Shown: in pieces, positions 34,181 to 42,258 of the stretch | How positions within the stretch are numbered: position 1 is the stretch's first letter | Layout of the letters: every line of letters starts with the position of its first letter | Source: Poindextera sp041691315 | GTDB lineage: Bacteria > Pseudomonadota > Alphaproteobacteria > Caulobacterales > Caulobacteraceae | Direction: 5' to 3' | NCBI GenBank assembly: GCA_041691315.1 | Contig: JBEPUW010000003.1 | Coordinates: 1-64,000 of the forward strand | Length of the DNA stretch: 64,000 bases | Translations under genes and position numbers: made by a program | The notes under the pieces: model-generated | Database searches by the model: none | What the model was told of the DNA's origin: nothing | The model's input: the letters and a program-made list of their open reading frames with translations, nothing else

Positions 34181-34435
34181 TTGGCCCTGCCGCCGATCTC
34201 CGGCCAGCCCGTCCCCACTACGCGCCCGATCGCCGATCCGCGCGCCGCCGCGCAACGCGCCTTCTTCCAGGCCGCGCTGGGTCGAGCCCAGGCGCCCCAG
34301 GCGACCACGCCGGCGCCGGCAACGCCGATGACCCGGGCTCAGGCCCCCGCGGCTGCGACGCCCCGCGCTGCCGCCGACGCCCAGGCTCCAGACCGCTCGG
34401 CCCGGCCAGGATCGATCCTGAACATCACGGTTTAG
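34181..34435 (+). CDS. Small Ala/Pro-rich protein, unknown function
   Basis: An 84-residue product starting at TTG: MALPPISGQPVPTTRPIADP, then RAAAQRAFFQAALG and a long Ala/Pro/Gln stretch, ending RPGSILNITV. Codon third positions are G/C-rich as in real genes here. The short conserved-looking ends with a disordered centre look like a small conserved Caulobacterales protein, but I cannot name it. There is no signal peptide. It may ride on the ccm operon, whose last stop is 59 bp upstream. Confidence 0.5.
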   Translation: MALPPISGQPVPTTRPIADPRAAAQRAFFQAALGRAQAPQATTPAPATPMTRAQAPAAATPRAAADAQAPDRSARPGSILNITV

Positions 34436-34437
34436 CG

Positions 34438-34591
34438 CCCCTTCTCCCTCTTGCGGGAGAAGGTGGCCCCGAAGGGGTCGGATGAGGGGTCGATAGCCCT
34501 ATCCGGCCGGTCCCGCCGCTACCCGGAAATCTCAGTGCGACCCCTCATCCGTCAGCTTCGCTGACACCTTCTCCCGCAAGGGGGAGAAGGG
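34438..34591. repeat. Long palindromic intergenic repeat, copy A
   Basis: About 154 bp organised as a dyad. Both ends are small hairpins of CCTTCTCCC and GGGAGAAGG. Inside them GATGAGGGGTCG on the left pairs with CGACCCCTCATC on the right, and a hairpin GTCAGC-TTC-GCTGAC lies near the right end. The central 40 bp are not palindromic. A second copy with a different centre is at 54042-54194. It lies between the small protein gene and the MarR gene. Confidence 0.88.
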
Positions 34592-34617
34592 ACGCTGTGC
34601 TTAGCTGGACTGGATTT

Positions 34618-35367
34618 CTAGGCCGCGCCTGCGGGGATGCGCGGTGAAGCCTTCTTGGGCTTCTTCGCCTTAGCGGTCTTGGCAGGCGCTTTTGCGGCCT
34701 TGGCCGGCTTTGGCGACTTAGCCGGTTTCGCCATGGCTTTGGCGGTCTTGGCAGGCTTCGCGGCGGCGCGGGCCGGTTTGGCGGCCTTCGGCGTGCGCGC
34801 GGCGTTGGCCGGTTTCAGCGGCTTGGCCGCCTTGGCCAGTTTGGCCTTTTTCTTCTTCTTCTGTTTTGGCTCGCTGTCGTCGGCGACGGCTTCCGCCACC
34901 CGGCCCATGTCGCGCAGCACGCCCAGGAAGGCATCGCGCTTGCGGGTCGGCAACAGTTTGAGGATGCGCGCGTCGGCGGCGGCGACCTTCGGCTTGGCGG
35001 CCTCCAGCGCGGCGCGGCCGGCCTCGGTCAGGCTGACCGTGTTGGCGCGCGCATCGGCGGTCGAGCGCTGGCGGGCGAGCAGCGACTTGCCGATCATCCG
35101 CGCCACCAGGTCGGCCAGGGTCGAGCGGTCGATGCCGGTCGAGCGCACCAGGTCGGTCTGGGTCAGGCCCTCATGGGCGGCGACCGCGGCCAGCACGGCG
35201 TATTGCCGCTGAGTGACCGCGTCAGGGCCGGTCTCCTCGGCATAGATGTCCAAAGCCAGTTGCAGGGCCCGGTGCAACAGATGGCTGGGCGAGCGGTCGA
35301 GCGCTTTGCCGGTCTCGATTTTCCGGCCGGCCTTCTTGCTTCCCGGCTTCGTCTTGAGCTTCGCCAT
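34618..35367 (-). CDS. MarR family regulator with Lys/Ala/Pro-rich (histone H1-like) tail
   Basis: A 249-residue protein. Residues about 25-165 form a MarR winged-helix domain (AVLAAVAAHEGLTQTDLVRST, GIDRSTLADLVARMIGKSLL, then a wing with RSTADARANTVSLTEAG). From about residue 168 the tail consists of repeats of the type KPAK, AAKPAK and AKAAK, strongly basic like eukaryotic histone H1 or Pseudomonas AlgP. The tail should bind DNA non-specifically. Spacer DNA upstream is AT-richer (around 35394-35460) and may hold its operator. Ligand and targets are unknown. Confidence 0.9.
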   Translation of the reverse strand: MAKLKTKPGSKKAGRKIETGKALDRSPSHLLHRALQLALDIYAEETGPDAVTQRQYAVLAAVAAHEGLTQTDLVRSTGIDRSTLADLVARMIGKSLLARQRSTADARANTVSLTEAGRAALEAAKPKVAAADARILKLLPTRKRDAFLGVLRDMGRVAEAVADDSEPKQKKKKKAKLAKAAKPLKPANAARTPKAAKPARAAAKPAKTAKAMAKPAKSPKPAKAAKAPAKTAKAKKPKKASPRIPAGAA

Positions 35368-35474
35368 CGTCCAGGTCCCAAGTCAAACGGCCCGCATACA
35401 ATTGCTATATTAGCGCGGCTGCATGTCGTTTTGAAGACATACCTTCCGTATACGCTGCATGACCGCGAATGAGC

Positions 35475-36134
35475 CTAATCGGTGGGCGGCGGCGGCGGTT
35501 CTTTTGTCTGCATATATTTCATCATGAAAGGGACCTGGCTGATCGAAAAGGCGACCACGCAGATCCACTGGCCCCAGACATGGAAGTTGACCCAGAACGC
35601 GTCGGTCTGGGTGCGCCAGACCGCTTCGTTCAGAGCGGCCATGACCAGGAAATAGAAGGCGTAGCGCAGGATCAGCTTGCGCCAGGCCACGTCCGGCAGG
35701 GCCAGAGCCTCGCCCAGCAGCCACTTCAGCGGATTGCGGCCCATCGCCATGCCGATCAAGAGCGCCGAGCCGAAAAGGACGTTCACGACGCTGGGCTTGA
35801 TCTTGATGAAGCGCGGGTCGTGGAAGAAGAGCGTCAGTCCACCGAAGACCAGGGCGAAGCCGCCGGCGATCAGCGGCATGGGCGCGAGGCGCCGCTCGGC
35901 GATCAGCCCGACCAGCAGCGAGACCGCCGACCCGCCCATCAGCCACCAGGTCGCGCCGGTCAGGTCGCGGGGCCCATGGCCGCCGGCCGCCAGCATCCAG
36001 CCGATCGGGCCGGCGGCGGCGACAAAATGAAGGCGGAGGAAATAGGCCAGGCCGAAGGCGGCGATGCCGCCGTAATCAACCACCAGGCGGATGGCCTTAT
36101 GCGCCGTCCTGGTCTTCGGTGTCGCCTCGGTCAC
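35475..36134 (-). CDS. yciB: Inner membrane-spanning protein YciB / septation protein A
   Basis: A 219-residue membrane protein of the IspZ/YciB family with about five to six helices. Conserved parts include DPRFIKIKPSVVNVLFGSAL, GRNPLKWLLGEAL, LPDVAWRKLILRYAFYF and NEAVWRTQTDAFWVNFHVWG. In other bacteria it affects cell envelope synthesis and division. The N-terminus is about 30 residues longer than the E. coli protein. Its start overlaps the ftsY stop (ATGA-type overlap), so it is co-translated with ftsY. Confidence 0.92.
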   Translation of the reverse strand: MTEATPKTRTAHKAIRLVVDYGGIAAFGLAYFLRLHFVAAAGPIGWMLAAGGHGPRDLTGATWWLMGGSAVSLLVGLIAERRLAPMPLIAGGFALVFGGLTLFFHDPRFIKIKPSVVNVLFGSALLIGMAMGRNPLKWLLGEALALPDVAWRKLILRYAFYFLVMAALNEAVWRTQTDAFWVNFHVWGQWICVVAFSISQVPFMMKYMQTKEPPPPPTD

Positions 36135-37075
36135 GCCGCGTCCAATCCGACCAGGGTCCGGGAAAAGGCCTGGGCGTCGAAATCCTGCAGGTCGTCGATC
36201 CCCTCGCCGACGCCGATCAGCTTGATCGGCGCGTCCGAGGCCTGGGCCACCGGCACCAGCACCCCGCCGCGCGCGGTGCCATCGAGCTTGGTCATGACGA
36301 TGCCGGTGACGCCGGCGGTGTTGCCGAAGATGTTCTCCTGGGCCAGTGCGTTGCGACCCACAGTGGCGTCAAGCACCAGCAGCGTCTCGTGCGGCGCGTC
36401 CGGATCGACCTTCTTCAGCACCCGTACGATCTTCAAAAGCTCATCCATCAGTCCGGTCTTGTTCTGCAGCCGCCCGGCGGTGTCGATCAGCACGACGTCG
36501 TAACCCTCGGTCTTGGCGAGTTCACAGGCGTCGAACGCGAGGCCGGCGGCATCTGATCCCGTGGGACGCGAGATAAATCCGGCGTGGGCGCGATCGGCCC
36601 AGATCTTCAGCTGTTCGACCGCCGCGGCCCGGAAGGTGTCGCCGGCCACCACCAGCACCCTGGCGCCCCGCCCAGTCAGGTCGGCGGCGATCTTGCCCAG
36701 CGTGGTGGTCTTGCCAGATCCGTTGACGCCGACGAACAGCACCACGTAGGGGCGCGGGCCGCAAAGCGCGTCGAAGCGGCCCTGGCGCGGCAGGAGTTCG
36801 GCGGCGATCGCCTCGGCCAGGGCGTGCTTCACCTCGTCCTCGTCGGACACGCGGCCGAAGCGATGTTCGGCGAAGCGGGCGGTGATGCGGCCGGCGGCGT
36901 GCGGGCCGAGATCGGCCTCGATCAGCATGTCCTCGAGCGCGTCGAGCTGCTCCTGGTCGAGCGGCTTCTTGACGAAGGTCGAGACCATTTGGTCCGACAT
37001 CTGTCGCGACGAGCGCGACAGGCCGTCGGCCAAGCGGCGAAACCAGCCGGGTTTGCGAGCGTCGGCATCGCTCAT
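36131..37075 (-). CDS. ftsY: Signal recognition particle receptor FtsY
   Basis: A 314-residue SRP GTPase that docks SRP-ribosome complexes at the membrane. An N domain with four helices precedes the G domain: FVGVNGSGKTTTLGKIA (P-loop), GDTFRAAAVEQL, LIDTAGRLQNK, TKLDGTARGG and VGEGIDDLQDF. The short acidic A domain of E. coli FtsY is absent, as is common in alphaproteobacteria. It sits in the minus-strand run dapF-mtaB-GFA-ftsY-yciB with four-base overlaps. Confidence 0.97.
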   Translation of the reverse strand: MSDADARKPGWFRRLADGLSRSSRQMSDQMVSTFVKKPLDQEQLDALEDMLIEADLGPHAAGRITARFAEHRFGRVSDEDEVKHALAEAIAAELLPRQGRFDALCGPRPYVVLFVGVNGSGKTTTLGKIAADLTGRGARVLVVAGDTFRAAAVEQLKIWADRAHAGFISRPTGSDAAGLAFDACELAKTEGYDVVLIDTAGRLQNKTGLMDELLKIVRVLKKVDPDAPHETLLVLDATVGRNALAQENIFGNTAGVTGIVMTKLDGTARGGVLVPVAQASDAPIKLIGVGEGIDDLQDFDAQAFSRTLVGLDAA

Positions 37076-37542
37076 CCGGCGGCGCCTTCCGTGGGCGGCC
37101 AGGTTTCCGTGTCATGGTCGGGATGCTGGTAGGAGACCACTTCCGCCTGCCAGGGCGCCTGTCCGTCGGGCCGCACAGGCAAGCCGGCGAGATCGCCGAA
37201 CCAGGGCATCTTGCTTGAGAAATCCATCTGGATCACCGGCCGAATCGCGGTCGAATCGTCAAAGGCGCCGATAGACAGTTCCACGACCTGCCGGTTCCAC
37301 TCGAAGGTCAGCGGGGTTCCGCACGCCGCGCAGAAACCGCGCGCCACCTTGTTCGAACTCTGAAAATGCGCCGGCGCGCCTCGCGTCCAGCGCAGGTTCT
37401 CGCCGCCGACAAACGCCCCGAAGACCCCGCCGTTGGCCTTCTGGCACATGCGGCAATGACAGATGGACGCGCGCCCGAGCGGTGCATCGACGGCAAAGCG
37501 CACCGCGCCGCACTGGCAGCCGCCGGTCAGGGTCTCGCTCAT
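37072..37542 (-). CDS. GFA family zinc protein
   Basis: A 156-residue protein of the glutathione-dependent formaldehyde-activating (GFA/Mis18-like) zinc fold. Zinc-binding cysteines are clear: GGCQCGAVRF (C9, C11), CHCRMC (C28, C30, C33) and FCAACGTPL. Most GFA-like proteins have no proven formaldehyde activity. Overlaps with both mtaB (upstream) and ftsY (downstream) place it in one operon. Confidence 0.9.
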   Translation of the reverse strand: MSETLTGGCQCGAVRFAVDAPLGRASICHCRMCQKANGGVFGAFVGGENLRWTRGAPAHFQSSNKVARGFCAACGTPLTFEWNRQVVELSIGAFDDSTAIRPVIQMDFSSKMPWFGDLAGLPVRPDGQAPWQAEVVSYQHPDHDTETWPPTEGAAG

Positions 37543-38786
37543 GCCAAGGCTCCGATCGCTCTGGTCCCATCATGGCCGGTGACCGTGAGCGGAACGATCG
37601 CGCCGGCCTGGGCTTCGCCGTCGAAGGCGATCTCGGTGAAGTCGTCGGCCCGCGCCAGCCCCGGCCGCTCGACCAGGCCCCGCACCTTGCGGCCGACCTG
37701 CGCCTGCAGATGCCGGCCGAGCCCGGCCGCGCCGGCGCCGCGCAGGCGTTCCGCCCGCGCCTTGACCACCGCGCGCGCCACCGCCGGCATGCGCGCCGCC
37801 GGGGTGCCCGGCCGGGCGCTGTAGGGGAAGACGTGCAGATAGGCCAGGCCCGCCTCTTCGATCAACGACAGGGTGTTTTCAAACATCGCGTCGGTCTCGG
37901 TTGGGAAGCCGGCGATCAGGTCGGCGCCGAAGGCCACCTCCGGACGCACCGCCCGCACCGCGGCGATCAGGGCCAGCGACTGGGCGCGGCTATGGCGGCG
38001 CTTCATCCGCTTCAGGATCATGTCGTCACCGGCCTGCAGCGACAGGTGTAGATGCGGCGCCAGCCGCGGTTCCTCGGCTAGGCAGGCCAGCAACTCGGCG
38101 TCGATCTCGGCCGCGTCGATCGACGAGAGCCGCACGCGCGGCAGTTCGGGAACCAGGCGCAGAATGCGGCGCACCAGATGGCCCAGACTGGGCGCGCCCG
38201 GCAGGTCGCCGCCCCAGGAGGTCAGGTCGACGCCGGTCAGCACCACCTCGGCGCAACCGTCGGCGGCCAGGCGGCGCACGGCCTCGACCACCGCGCCGGC
38301 GCCCACCGAGCGCGAATTGCCGCGCCCATAGGGGATGATGCAAAAGGTGCAGCGGTGGTCGCAGCCGTTCTGGATCTCGACATAGGCCCGCGCCCGGCCG
38401 TTGCGGTCAGCGACCACTGGCGCCGCCGATTCGTGCACGGAGAAGATATCAGCGACATTGATCCGGTGGGTCGGGGCCGAGGCGGCATAGGCGCTCTCTT
38501 GCGTCTTTTCCGCATTGCCAAGCACAAGGTCGACCTCGGCCATGTCGGCGAAGCTTTGGGGATCGATCTGGGCGGCGCAGCCGGTGACGATCAGGCGCGC
38601 GCCTGGCCGCTCGCGGCGGGCCTTGCGGATGGCCTGGCGCGCCTGACGCACGGCTTCGCCGGTGACCGCGCAGGTGTTGAAGACCACGGCGTCGGCCAGG
38701 CCGCCGGCGTCGGCCCGCGCCCGGATGACCTCGGATTCATAGGCGTTGAGGCGACATCCGAACGTGACGACCTCGAGCCCGCTCAC
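37539..38786 (-). CDS. mtaB: tRNA t6A37 methylthiotransferase MtaB
   Basis: A 415-residue radical-SAM enzyme that converts t6A to ms2t6A at tRNA position 37. The N-terminal MTTase domain has FGCRLNAYES, FNTCAV and VTGCAAQ cysteines; the radical-SAM triad is NGCDHRCTFCIIPYGRG; a TRAM-like domain ends the protein. The start is a GTG at 38786 overlapping the dapF stop (GTGA). The same frame is open far upstream through dapF, but that part is a shadow. Confidence 0.94.
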   Translation of the reverse strand: MSGLEVVTFGCRLNAYESEVIRARADAGGLADAVVFNTCAVTGEAVRQARQAIRKARRERPGARLIVTGCAAQIDPQSFADMAEVDLVLGNAEKTQESAYAASAPTHRINVADIFSVHESAAPVVADRNGRARAYVEIQNGCDHRCTFCIIPYGRGNSRSVGAGAVVEAVRRLAADGCAEVVLTGVDLTSWGGDLPGAPSLGHLVRRILRLVPELPRVRLSSIDAAEIDAELLACLAEEPRLAPHLHLSLQAGDDMILKRMKRRHSRAQSLALIAAVRAVRPEVAFGADLIAGFPTETDAMFENTLSLIEEAGLAYLHVFPYSARPGTPAARMPAVARAVVKARAERLRGAGAAGLGRHLQAQVGRKVRGLVERPGLARADDFTEIAFDGEAQAGAIVPLTVTGHDGTRAIGALA

Positions 38787-39622
38787 GGCAGGGTCCCGGT
38801 AAACTCGACCTCGGTTGGACCGGTCATCAGCACGTGGCCGTCGGCCTCGCGCCACTCGATCTCGAGTTCGCCATTGGTGAGCTCGACGGTTGCCTTGCGG
38901 TCCGTCAGCCCGCGCCGGGACGCCGCGACCAGGGCCGCGCAGGCGCCCGTGCCGCAGGCCTTGGTCTCGCCGACGCCGCGCTCCCAGACCCGCAGGCGGA
39001 TGCGGTCGCGTCCGGCGATCTCGGCAAAACCGACATTGGTCCGTTCCGGGAACAGGTGATGGTGTTCGATCAGCGGCCCGACCTCGACCACCGGCGCGGA
39101 CGCAACGTCGGGCACGAAGAAGACCACATGGGGATTGCCCATGCCGACGCAGCCGGGCGTGTGCAGGACCGGGGCGTCGATCGGCCCGACCTGCAGTTCG
39201 ATATTGCGGGTGTCCATGGCCTCGGCGAGCGGAATATCGCGCCAGTCGAGCCCAGGTTCGCCCATGTCGAGGGTGATGGTGCGCCCTTCGACCCGGCGGG
39301 CGCTTAAGATGCCGGCGGCGGTTTCGAACACCGCCTCGTCCTTGCCCGACGCCTCCATCAACAGCCAGGCGACGCAGCGCGAGCCGTTGCCGCAGGCGCC
39401 GACTTCGCCGCCATCGGCGTTCCAGAAGCGCGCAAAGGCCTCGGCGCGGCTGGACGGCTCGATGGCGATCAGCTGGTCGCAGCCGATGCCGCGTTCCCGG
39501 TCGGCGATGGCCCGCACCTCGGCGCACGCCGGCGCGAAGGCGCCGAACGGGCTGTCGGTGCGGGCCTCGACGACGACGAAGTCGTTGCCAAGTCCGTTCA
39601 TCTTGAGGAACGGGCGGTTCAT
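38783..39622 (-). CDS. dapF: Diaminopimelate epimerase
   Basis: The 279-residue enzyme interconverts LL- and meso-diaminopimelate for lysine and peptidoglycan synthesis. MNGLGNDFVVVEA starts the first domain. The two catalytic cysteines lie in ACGNGSRCVAW and KACGTGACAALVA, one in each pseudo-symmetric half. The length is normal. It is the first gene of the overlapping minus-strand run leading to mtaB and ftsY. Confidence 0.97.
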   Translation of the reverse strand: MNRPFLKMNGLGNDFVVVEARTDSPFGAFAPACAEVRAIADRERGIGCDQLIAIEPSSRAEAFARFWNADGGEVGACGNGSRCVAWLLMEASGKDEAVFETAAGILSARRVEGRTITLDMGEPGLDWRDIPLAEAMDTRNIELQVGPIDAPVLHTPGCVGMGNPHVVFFVPDVASAPVVEVGPLIEHHHLFPERTNVGFAEIAGRDRIRLRVWERGVGETKACGTGACAALVAASRRGLTDRKATVELTNGELEIEWREADGHVLMTGPTEVEFTGTLP

Positions 39623-39686
39623 GGCCGCCGCATATAGGCCGGCCCGCGGGAAAAATCACGCGAGCCGGACCTTGGCCATCAAAGCG

Positions 39687-40247
39687 TCAGGCGTTTTCGA
39701 CCGCGCCAGCGGCGGCGTCGAGCGCCGCGGCGATGGCCTGGACCTGGGTCTCGTCCAGCGGACCGCGTCCCAACCGATAGCGCAACGCCACCTGCAGGTT
39801 CTGCATGGCGCGCAGGATCTGCGGCGCATTGCGGCCGCGATTGTTGGTGGCCACCTCGGCCATGCGGGCGAACAGCGCCTCGACCGCCTTGGCCTGTTCG
39901 GCCAGCAGGGCCTCGCCCTCGGGCGTGACGGTGTAGAGTTTCTTGCCGCTGTCGCCCTCGGCCTGGACCTTGGCGTAACCCATGTCCTCCAGCAGGGTCA
40001 GCGTCGGATAGACGACTCCGGGGCTGGGCGCATAGGCGCCGCCGACGGCCTCCTCGACCGCCTTGATCAGTTCGTAGCCGTGCCGCGGCTTGTCGGCGAT
40101 CAGCTTGAGCAGAACCAGGCGAAGATCGCCCTGTTCGAAGACCCGGTCGGGCCGCCCATGTCGGCCGAGGCCGCGCGGGCCGCGATGCCCATGTTCCGCC
40201 CAGCCGAAACCATGGCGGGCGTGATGTTCACGATGAAAACGATGCAT
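39687..40247 (-). CDS. PadR family transcriptional regulator
   Basis: A 186-residue regulator. Residues about 40-115 are the PadR winged helix (DLRLVLLKLIADKPRHGYELIKAVE, then SPGVVYPTLTLLEDMGYA and KKLYTVTPEG). The C-terminal helical part is the dimerisation domain. The first 35 residues are rich in His, Gly and Arg (MHRFHREHHARHGFGWAEHG), suggestive of metal binding. A 12-bp perfect dyad is just upstream of its start, so autorepression is likely. No target gene other than itself and the divergent small secreted protein is evident. Confidence 0.92.
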   Translation of the reverse strand: MHRFHREHHARHGFGWAEHGHRGPRGLGRHGRPDRVFEQGDLRLVLLKLIADKPRHGYELIKAVEEAVGGAYAPSPGVVYPTLTLLEDMGYAKVQAEGDSGKKLYTVTPEGEALLAEQAKAVEALFARMAEVATNNRGRNAPQILRAMQNLQVALRYRLGRGPLDETQVQAIAAALDAAAGAVENA

Positions 40248-40258
40248 ATTCGATCCTT

Positions 40259-40291
40259 GTTAGATATATCGTTGATGCAGATATATCTAAC
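40259..40291. promoter_or_regulatory. PadR operator: perfect 12-bp inverted repeat
   Basis: GTTAGATATATC and GATATATCTAAC are exact reverse complements separated by nine bases, 11 bp upstream of the padR ATG. The AT-rich ATATATC core is like known PadR sites. It is the most AT-rich point in the region and likely overlaps the promoter. A second small dyad CTTGCA-N6-TGCAAG (40291-40308) abuts it. Confidence 0.8.
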
Positions 40292-40383
40292 TTGCATCGA
40301 ATTGCAAGTGGCTTTCTCTGGCGGGGACGAAAAATCCGACGAGTCGTGATAGTCTGCGGGCTCGTCTCTCGAGGAGATCGCCG

Positions 40384-40653
40384 ATGTCCGCCATGATCCT
40401 CGCCGCCGCCCTGGCCCTGGTTCCGCCGACGCCGGCTCAGGTCGCCGCCTGCCACCCAGCGCAGACGACGTCCACCGCCTCGGCCGCGCCCTTGCAGCCC
40501 AGGCGCCTGGGCGACCTGCCGGCCGCCTATCTGATGCGTGCGGTGCTGCGCCGTGTCGGTCCCTGCAGTGTTTCGGATGTGCGCAAGGACGGCGCCTGGG
40601 TGCACACCCTGGACGGCGTCGCGCCGACCGCGCCGACGCCTGCCAACCGCTAG
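40384..40653 (+). CDS. Small secreted protein, unknown function
   Basis: An 89-residue product with a signal peptide (MSAMILAAALALVPPTPAQ) and a mature part with two cysteines (AACHPAQ and GPCSVSD) that could form one disulfide. I do not recognise it. A GAGGAG ribosome site precedes the ATG. It is divergent from padR and converges with oxyR, whose end overlaps its last four bases. Confidence 0.7.
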   Translation: MSAMILAAALALVPPTPAQVAACHPAQTTSTASAAPLQPRRLGDLPAAYLMRAVLRRVGPCSVSDVRKDGAWVHTLDGVAPTAPTPANR

Positions 40654-41543
40654 ACCGCGCGCAGGGTCTCGGCCAGCAGCCGGCCCTCGACGCCGCGGCT
40701 AGAGCCGGCGCGCCAGGCGACCACGATCTGGCGGCTGGGATGGGCGGTCGCCACCCGGCGGATGCTGATCGGCGCCTCTTCGGCCAGGCCCGCCTCCACC
40801 GCCATCGCCGGCAGGAAGGAGACGCCGAGCCCCGAGCCGATCATCTGCACCAGCGTCGGCAGCGAGGTGGCGGTGAAGGTCCCCTCGTCATTGGCCTTCG
40901 GCGGCTCGATGCCGCAATTGGCCAGCACGTGTTCGCGCAGGCAGTGGCCGTCTTCGAGCAGGATCAGCCCGGCCTCGGCCAGCCGCTCGGGCGCGATGGC
41001 GTCCGGGCCGACCAGCGGGTGGTTGGCGGGCAGGGCGGCCATCAGCTCGTCTTCGCCGACCGGGGCCGTCTCCAGGCCTTGGGTATCGTAGGGCATGGCG
41101 ATCAGGGCCGCGTCCAGGGCGCCGGCCTTCAGCGCCGCGATCAGCTTCTGGGTCTGGTCCTCGCGCAGGAAGAGCTTCAGTTTAGGAAACCGCGTGCGCA
41201 GCGCCGGCAGGGCCTTGGGCAACAAGAAGGGGGCAATGGTCGGGATCACCCCCAGCCGGAACCGTCCGGAGAGCGGCTGGCCGGCGCTCTTCGCCGCCTG
41301 CACCAGGTCCTCGGCGCGGGCCAATATGTCGGAGGCGCGCGACACCGCCTCCTCGCCGATCGGCGTCAGGATTACGCCGGCGCGGGCGCGGTCGACGACG
41401 GCTGCGCCCAGGATCTTCTCCAGCTCCTGCACCCCGGCCGAGAGCGTCGGCTGGGTGACGTGCGCCGCCTCGGCCGCCCGGCTGAACGAGCCGTGCTCGG
41501 CCAGCAGCTTCAGATAGTGCAGCTGGCGCAGCGTCGGGAGCAT
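40650..41543 (-). CDS. oxyR: Hydrogen peroxide sensor OxyR (LysR family)
   Basis: A 297-residue LysR-type regulator. The N-terminal helix-turn-helix is HGSFSRAAEAAHVTQPTLSAG. The redox cysteines of OxyR are preserved with correct spacing: LLEDGHCLREHVLANCG (C201 and C210, nine apart as in E. coli C199/C208). It activates peroxide defence genes. Here it is divergent from ahpD. Confidence 0.93.
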   Translation of the reverse strand: MLPTLRQLHYLKLLAEHGSFSRAAEAAHVTQPTLSAGVQELEKILGAAVVDRARAGVILTPIGEEAVSRASDILARAEDLVQAAKSAGQPLSGRFRLGVIPTIAPFLLPKALPALRTRFPKLKLFLREDQTQKLIAALKAGALDAALIAMPYDTQGLETAPVGEDELMAALPANHPLVGPDAIAPERLAEAGLILLEDGHCLREHVLANCGIEPPKANDEGTFTATSLPTLVQMIGSGLGVSFLPAMAVEAGLAEEAPISIRRVATAHPSRQIVVAWRAGSSRGVEGRLLAETLRAV

Positions 41544-41556
41544 GCCGGCGATATAG

Positions 41557-41594
41557 GCCCGCTCGATGCTAATTCACAGAACAATCGAGCGGGC
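41557..41594. promoter_or_regulatory. Inverted repeat in the oxyR-ahpD divergent region
   Basis: GCCCGCTCGAT (41557-41567) and ATCGAGCGGGC (41584-41594) are perfectly complementary around a 16-bp AT-richer spacer, 14 bp upstream of the oxyR ATG. It is a candidate OxyR or autoregulatory site, or a transcript hairpin. It does not match the four ATAG elements of enteric OxyR closely. Confidence 0.45.
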
Positions 41595-41721
41595 TTCTGG
41601 GAGGGTCGGCCACGCGCCGAAGCCGACGCTTTGCGCGTTCCGGCGCCTGCGCACTGACGAGCTTTGCCCCTGCAATCGCTCGGTTGGCGGTGATAGGCTG
41701 CTGGGCCTGAGGGGGTAGCAG

Positions 41722-42258
41722 ATGAGTCTCGACGCGCTTCGTGAGTCCTTGCCGGCCTATGCCAAGGACCTGAACCTCAACCTGTCCTCGCTGATCGCCG
41801 AAAGCCTGCTCACCAATCAGCAGAAGTGGGGCTGTTTCGTCGCATCGGCCTATGCCGTGGGCGTCCCGGCGGTCGTCAAGGCGGTCGAGGCGGCCGCCGC
41901 CGAGGCCGGCCTGTCGGAGGCCGCCAACAGCGCGGCCAAGGCGGCGGCGGCGATCATGGGCATGAACAATATCTATTATCGGGCGCTGCACCTGATGCAC
42001 AATCCGGAGTACCGCACCCTGCCGGCCCGGCTGCGCATGAACCTGATGGGCAATCCCGGCGTCGACAAGACCGACTTCGAGCTCTGGTCGATGGCGGTCT
42101 CGGCGATCAACGGCTGCGGCGCCTGTCTCGACGCCCACGAGACCGAGCTGAAGAAGCGCAGCGTGCCCAATACCGCCATCCAGGCCTCGCTGCGCATCGC
42201 CGCGGTGGTCAATGCGGTCTCCCGCGTGATGGCGGCCGAGGCGGCGGCGAACGGCTAA
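41722..42258 (+). CDS. ahpD: Alkyl hydroperoxide reductase AhpD
   Basis: A 178-residue carboxymuconolactone-decarboxylase-fold protein. The peroxidase-type active site is NGCGACLDAHE with C132, C135 and H139. AhpD reduces AhpC (with lipoamide in mycobacteria) and has weak peroxidase activity. The usual partner ahpC is not between oxyR and ahpD here, although divergent oxyR fits peroxide control. A GAGGGGG ribosome site precedes the ATG. Confidence 0.92.
   Translation: MSLDALRESLPAYAKDLNLNLSSLIAESLLTNQQKWGCFVASAYAVGVPAVVKAVEAAAAEAGLSEAANSAAKAAAAIMGMNNIYYRALHLMHNPEYRTLPARLRMNLMGNPGVDKTDFELWSMAVSAINGCGACLDAHETELKKRSVPNTAIQASLRIAAVVNAVSRVMAAEAAANG

Noticed and set aside
34660..34870. Tandem DNA repeat array in the MarR gene 3' end
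   Set aside because: The repetition comes from KPAK/AAK codons of a low-complexity tail; there is no fixed DNA unit length.
38787..39659. Extension of the mtaB frame upstream through dapF
   Set aside because: The methylthiotransferase family starts at the GTG at 38786; the upstream part is a shadow of dapF.
40384..40653. Toxin-antitoxin pair formed by the small secreted protein and PadR regulator
   Set aside because: The small protein has a signal peptide and cysteines, the genes are divergent rather than overlapping, and PadR is not an antitoxin type.
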